Assembly (NCBI GenBank): GCA_001275005.1
Contig: JWZX01002965.1
Coordinates: 1 to 27,155, forward strand
Reading direction: 5' to 3'
From: Chrysochromulina tobinii
Lineage: Eukaryota; Haptophyta; Prymnesiales; Chrysochromulinaceae
Length of the DNA stretch: 27,155 bases
Shown here: piece by piece, positions 24,524 through 27,155 of the stretch
How positions within the stretch are numbered: the stretch's first letter is position 1
Layout of the letters: each line of letters opens with the position of its first letter
Position numbers and translations under genes: made by a program
Notes under the pieces: model-generated
What the model saw: only the letters and a program-made list of their open reading frames with translations
Told to the model about the DNA's origin: nothing
The model's database searches: none

Positions 24524-27155
24524 TGTCCTTCTTCACGTTGAAATCCTCGAGCTGCTTAAAATCACGTCGCTTCGAGATGAACTCCTGCAGCGCGGGCGGG
24601 TACTGGCCCGAACAAAACCACGAGCCTGGCGCGTCGCACACGCGGTTGGCGGGGTCGGCGACCCAATCCTTCGACTTTTTGGACACCTTTTTCACCTTGA
24701 AGACGCGCACCTGCGGGGAGCGAATGGCGCCGTGGTGAGCACTTGCATGCAGCGCACCTTGCGCATCTTTTGAAGACGCGCACCTTGCCATATTTGGAAG
24801 TGAAGGCGAGCTGGAAGAAGGTCTCGTTCACGGTGACGCCCTGATGAGGGAGGCAATCGAGGGTGTCATCCGAGGCCAAGGAGGCCATCCGAGACCATCC
24901 GAGGCCAGTCAGACGTACCATCTGGCCAGCCATGCACATTTTGAAGAGGAGCGATTCAGCCATCATCGGTGTGGGTGAGCGGTCTTGATGGAAGCCGAAT
25001 TGCGAGCACGTCGGGTCCGAGCAATGGCCCGGGTAGACCGAGTTCCCGATGCGCGCCAGGTGCGGAGATTTGGCGAGATCGTCGCCGCCCCCACCCGCCC
25101 ACACGAGCACGTAGTCCGCTAGGTGGCGTGCGAGGGAGTGCGCCTCTGCCTCGGGCGCCGTTAGGATGCGCCCGAGCGTCGCGATGTGCTCGTGGTTCCA
25201 CGTGTTGCCGTCGGCGATGCTCGTGCGCTTGCCTGATGAGGGAGGCCATCAAGAGGTCATCAGTGGTCATCAATGGTCATCAGTGGTCATTAGTGGCGAG
25301 GCTCGTGCGCTTGCCGATGCCGGTGATTTGGTAGCCATAGTCCCACCACGCCATGATCCTCGAGTCCTCGGGCGTGTGGTCACGCAGCCAGTGGTACCTG
25401 ATGAGGAGAGCAATCAAGGGTATCATCAGAGGCCATCAGTCCTCGGGAGTGTGGTCATGCAGCCAGTGGTAGCTGATGAGGAGAGCAATCAAGGGCGAGG
25501 GCGTCATCAGAGGCCATCAGGGGCCATCAGGGGAGGCGACTCGAGGCCATCCGACGATAATCAGGATGCAATTAGGACGCAATTAGGACGCAATCAGGAC
25601 GCAACCAGGACGCAACCAGGACGCAATCAGGGGCCATCAGGGGAGGCGACTCGAGGCCATCCGACGTACGCCTCGCGGTAGTCGTCCACGATAATCTCCT
25701 TGTTGTTCTGCAGGCGCGCCTTGAACATGATCTGCGGAGTGAGGACGAGCGCTCGGCGAACCATCAGGATGCAATTAGGACGCAGTTAGGACACAAGCAG
25801 GACGCAATTAGGATGCAATTAGGACGCAATTAGGACACACTCAGGACGCGATTAGGATGCAATCAGGGGCCATCGGCGTACCTGCGGCGAGGACGAGCGC
25901 TCGGCGAACAGGTGCGAGTACTGATAAAACTGGTCCGCGTAGACGAAGAAGACGAAGGTGAGTACGAGGCCGGCGAGCAGGCGGGGCTTGACGGAGGCCG
26001 GCTCATGCAGCTTCTCGTGCAGGGAGCTCGACATCTCGGCCAACGGCTCCTTCAGAGCAGCGAGCGCCTCGGCGAGATCATCGAGCTCGAATCCCTTCTT
26101 CTTGCCGCCCTTGCCTTTCTTGCCCAGAGAGGTCTCCTTCTCGGCCTTCTCGGCCTTGGCTTTCTTGGCCTTCTCGTCCGCCTCCTTCTTCGCCTTCGCC
26201 TTTGCCTTCGCCTGAGGAGGGAGGCAATCAGAGCCCATCAGCCGAGGCAATCAGAGCCCATCAGCCAAGGTGTGGCGAGCTCATGGCGAGCTCGTGGCGA
26301 GATCGTGGCGAGATCTACCGTCTTGTCGTCCGCCGACTCCTTGCCCGCAGCTTCTTGAGTAGGCATGCCCTCGACCAGAGCGCTGATGAGCAGGTAATCA
26401 AACGCGTAGCCGAGCGTCACACCGCCGAGGGCGGAGGCGACCGGGCCGAGGAGGATGATGAGGCGGCTCATCTTGGACGCGAAGAAGTAGGCCGTGTACG
26501 CGTAGAGCAATAGGAACGAGGACGAGTCACTCCAGCGTGAGAAGAGGAGCAAGAACCTGTGGGGAGAGGGGCGGCGTGGCGCCGTGGTGAGCACTTGCAT
26601 GCGAGGCGGGGCTTCTGAGAGAGGAGGGCGTGGCGCCGTGGTGAGCACTTGCATGCGAGGCGGGGCTTTTGAGAGAGGGCGTGGCGCCGTGGTGAGCACT
26701 TGCATGCGAGGCGGGGCTTTTGAGAGAGGAGCACGAACCAAATCGGAGCGAGTTGGTCGACATGATGCATGTGTGCATGTACTGCTGGTACGCAATCAGA
26801 GGCACTCAGAGGCACTCAGAGGCACTCAGAGGAGCACGAACCCGATCGGAGCGAGTCGGTAGACGTGATGCATGTACTGCTGGTACGCAGCCGTGGAGCC
26901 AGGCTGATGCTCAGCGACCGAGTCGACGAGCGGGTTACCCGTGCGCGTGTGGCGCACAAAGAGGCCGCGCACGCGAGCCGTGAGCGGCCCGAAGTAGCCA
27001 ATCGACAAGAGATAGTAGCAGACGACGAGCAGTACGCAGGCGAGAGGGACCGCGATCCTGATGAACACCTTAATCGTGTGGGCGACCGAGAGGGAGTGCT
27101 TGCGCCGTTGGATCTGGACGGCCTCGAGCACCTGCGCGCGGGAGGCCAGAGAGGG
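24471..27155 (-). CDS. STT3: Oligosaccharyltransferase catalytic subunit STT3, C-terminal part (8 exons, 5' end off window)
   Basis: Exons: 27155-26842, 26556-26319, 26211-25882, 25731-25670, 25397-25315, 25232-24919, 24840-24784, 24710-24471. Phases join correctly at all seven junctions and give about 525 residues. STT3 transfers the lipid-linked oligosaccharide to Asn in the ER lumen. Exon 1 has a membrane segment, then VRGLFVRHTRTGNPL and DSVAEHQP (the SVSEHQ-type motif). Exon 2 has WSDSSSFLLLYAYTAYFF and further membrane segments. Exon 3 has a Lys/Ala/Glu-rich loop and a last membrane segment. Exons 4-5 have [29 protein letters not shown] with the catalytic-site WWDYG. Exon 6 has GNTWNHEHIATLGRIL and MMAESLLFK. 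Exons 7-8 have FTSKYGKVRVFKV and WVADPANRVCDAPGSW. The stop is at 24471. The gene may continue into another exon upstream of 27132, where GCGCAG could also be an acceptor. Confidence 0.95.
24711..24783 (-). other. STT3 intron 7 (family I)
   Basis: Boundaries AAG|GTGCGC and CCCCGCAG|GTGCGC. The first 14 intron bases (GTGCGCGTCTTCAA) are identical to the first 14 bases of exon 8. One copy of the family I core is inside. Confidence 0.93.
24841..24918 (-). other. STT3 intron 6 (family II)
   Basis: Boundaries ATG|GTACGT and CTCATCAG|GGCGTC. It carries repeated GGCCTCGGATGG-type words and ends with the module GATTGCCTCCCTCATCAG. Confidence 0.92.
25233..25314 (-). other. STT3 intron 5 (GC-AG, family II)
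   Basis: Boundaries CG|GCAAGC and CTCATCAG|GCAAGC. The first 20 intron bases match the first 20 bases of exon 6 at 19 positions. Only a GC donor keeps the frame and the STT3 sequence (GIGKRTSIADGNTW). The interior has a GATGACCA-type short repeat. Confidence 0.88.
25398..25669 (-). other. STT3 intron 4 (family II; contains a pseudo-exon)
   Basis: Boundaries GC|GTACGT and CTCATCAG|GTACCA; GTAC starts both the intron and the exon. A copy of the exon 5 start (25439-25471) with its own acceptor lies inside but runs into a stop. A 41-base perfect direct repeat (25516-25556 and 25626-25666) flanks an 11-base minisatellite related to that of intron 3. Confidence 0.9.
25732..25881 (-). other. STT3 intron 3 (ends in a copy of the upstream exon's end)
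   Basis: Boundaries CAG|GTACGC and CCGCAG|ATCATG. The last about 30 intron bases (25732-25761) copy the last about 30 bases of exon 3 (25882-25911), with one small indel, so the acceptor is a copy of exon sequence. The interior is an 11-base minisatellite (TCCTAATTGCG). Confidence 0.9.
26212..26318 (-). other. STT3 intron 2 (family II)
   Basis: Boundaries ACG|GTAGAT and CTCCTCAG|GCGAAG. It ends in the family II module (here GATTGCCTCCCTCCTCAG) and has an internal tandem duplication of GGCTGATGGGCTCTGATTGC. No exon-copy repeat was found at its edges. Confidence 0.9.
26557..26841 (-). other. STT3 intron 1 (family I element; contains an exon copy)
   Basis: Boundaries GG|GTTCGTG and CCCCACAG|GTTCTT. 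The first 14 intron bases match the first 14 bases of the next exon with one mismatch. The intron contains a decayed copy of the exon 1 end (26726-26794) and three tandem copies of the family I core, at 26577, 26631 and 26682. Confidence 0.9.
26576..26726. repeat. Three tandem copies of the family I intron core (51-54 bp units)
   Basis: TGGCGCCGTGGTGAGCACTT and the following GCATGCGAGGCGGGGCTT recur at 26577, 26631 and 26682 on the plus strand. The same core is found singly in intron 7 (24725-24750) and, with changes, just past the stop codon (24443-24469). Confidence 0.95.

Noticed and set aside
26527-26805. Minus-strand frame of tandem Ser/Pro/His repeats (SPASHASAHHGA)
   Set aside because: It is the translation of the family I repeats inside STT3 intron 1, not an exon; the STT3 frame is restored only when it is removed.

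Overview
This is nuclear DNA of a GC-rich unicellular eukaryote, most likely a flagellated microalga of the haptophyte or stramenopile kind. The evidence is a spliceosomal DEAH helicase, a calcium-dependent protein kinase with four EF-hands, a multi-exon oligosaccharyltransferase STT3 gene, a protein with sperm-tail PG-type repeats, and a methyltransferase-like family that I associate with algal genomes. The lineage cannot be fixed from the sequence alone. No prokaryotic operons, CRISPR arrays, rRNA or tRNA genes were seen.

Layout. 1-2234: two divergent genes for alanine-rich, helix-forming proteins. 3270-5683: three small genes, namely a Tudor-like protein with a SHOCT-like tail, a coiled-coil protein, and a one-segment membrane protein resembling golgin A7/Erf4. 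5684-7910: a gene-poor stretch ending in a frameshifted retroelement RNase H fragment that lies directly against the start of the next gene. 7919-13128: the DHX16/Prp2-type helicase, then an SGNH hydrolase-like protein. 13789-18910: three minus-strand genes, encoding a PG-repeat protein, a five-GYF-domain protein and a CDPK. 19079-19777: a methyltransferase-like gene divergent from the CDPK. 19778-22296: repeats and hairpins with one doubtful small gene. 22297-23496: a possible glycan-related protein. 24471-27155: the 3' part of STT3 on the minus strand, read as eight exons and seven introns.

The genes do not form one pathway. Some share themes: DHX16 and possibly the GYF protein in mRNA processing, STT3 and perhaps the 22297 protein in glycan biology, and the PG-repeat protein in the flagellum.

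The most interesting signal is in STT3. The other recognised genes are single continuous frames (the Tudor-like gene may lack a 5' exon), but STT3 has seven short introns in 2.7 kb. These introns share sequence modules with each other. Several begin with a copy of the downstream exon's first bases, or contain or end with copies of neighbouring exon sequence. One has a GC-AG boundary. A related element lies just past the stop codon between two copies of the gene's 3' end. This looks like recent intron gain by introner-like insertion or by tandem duplication across splice sites.
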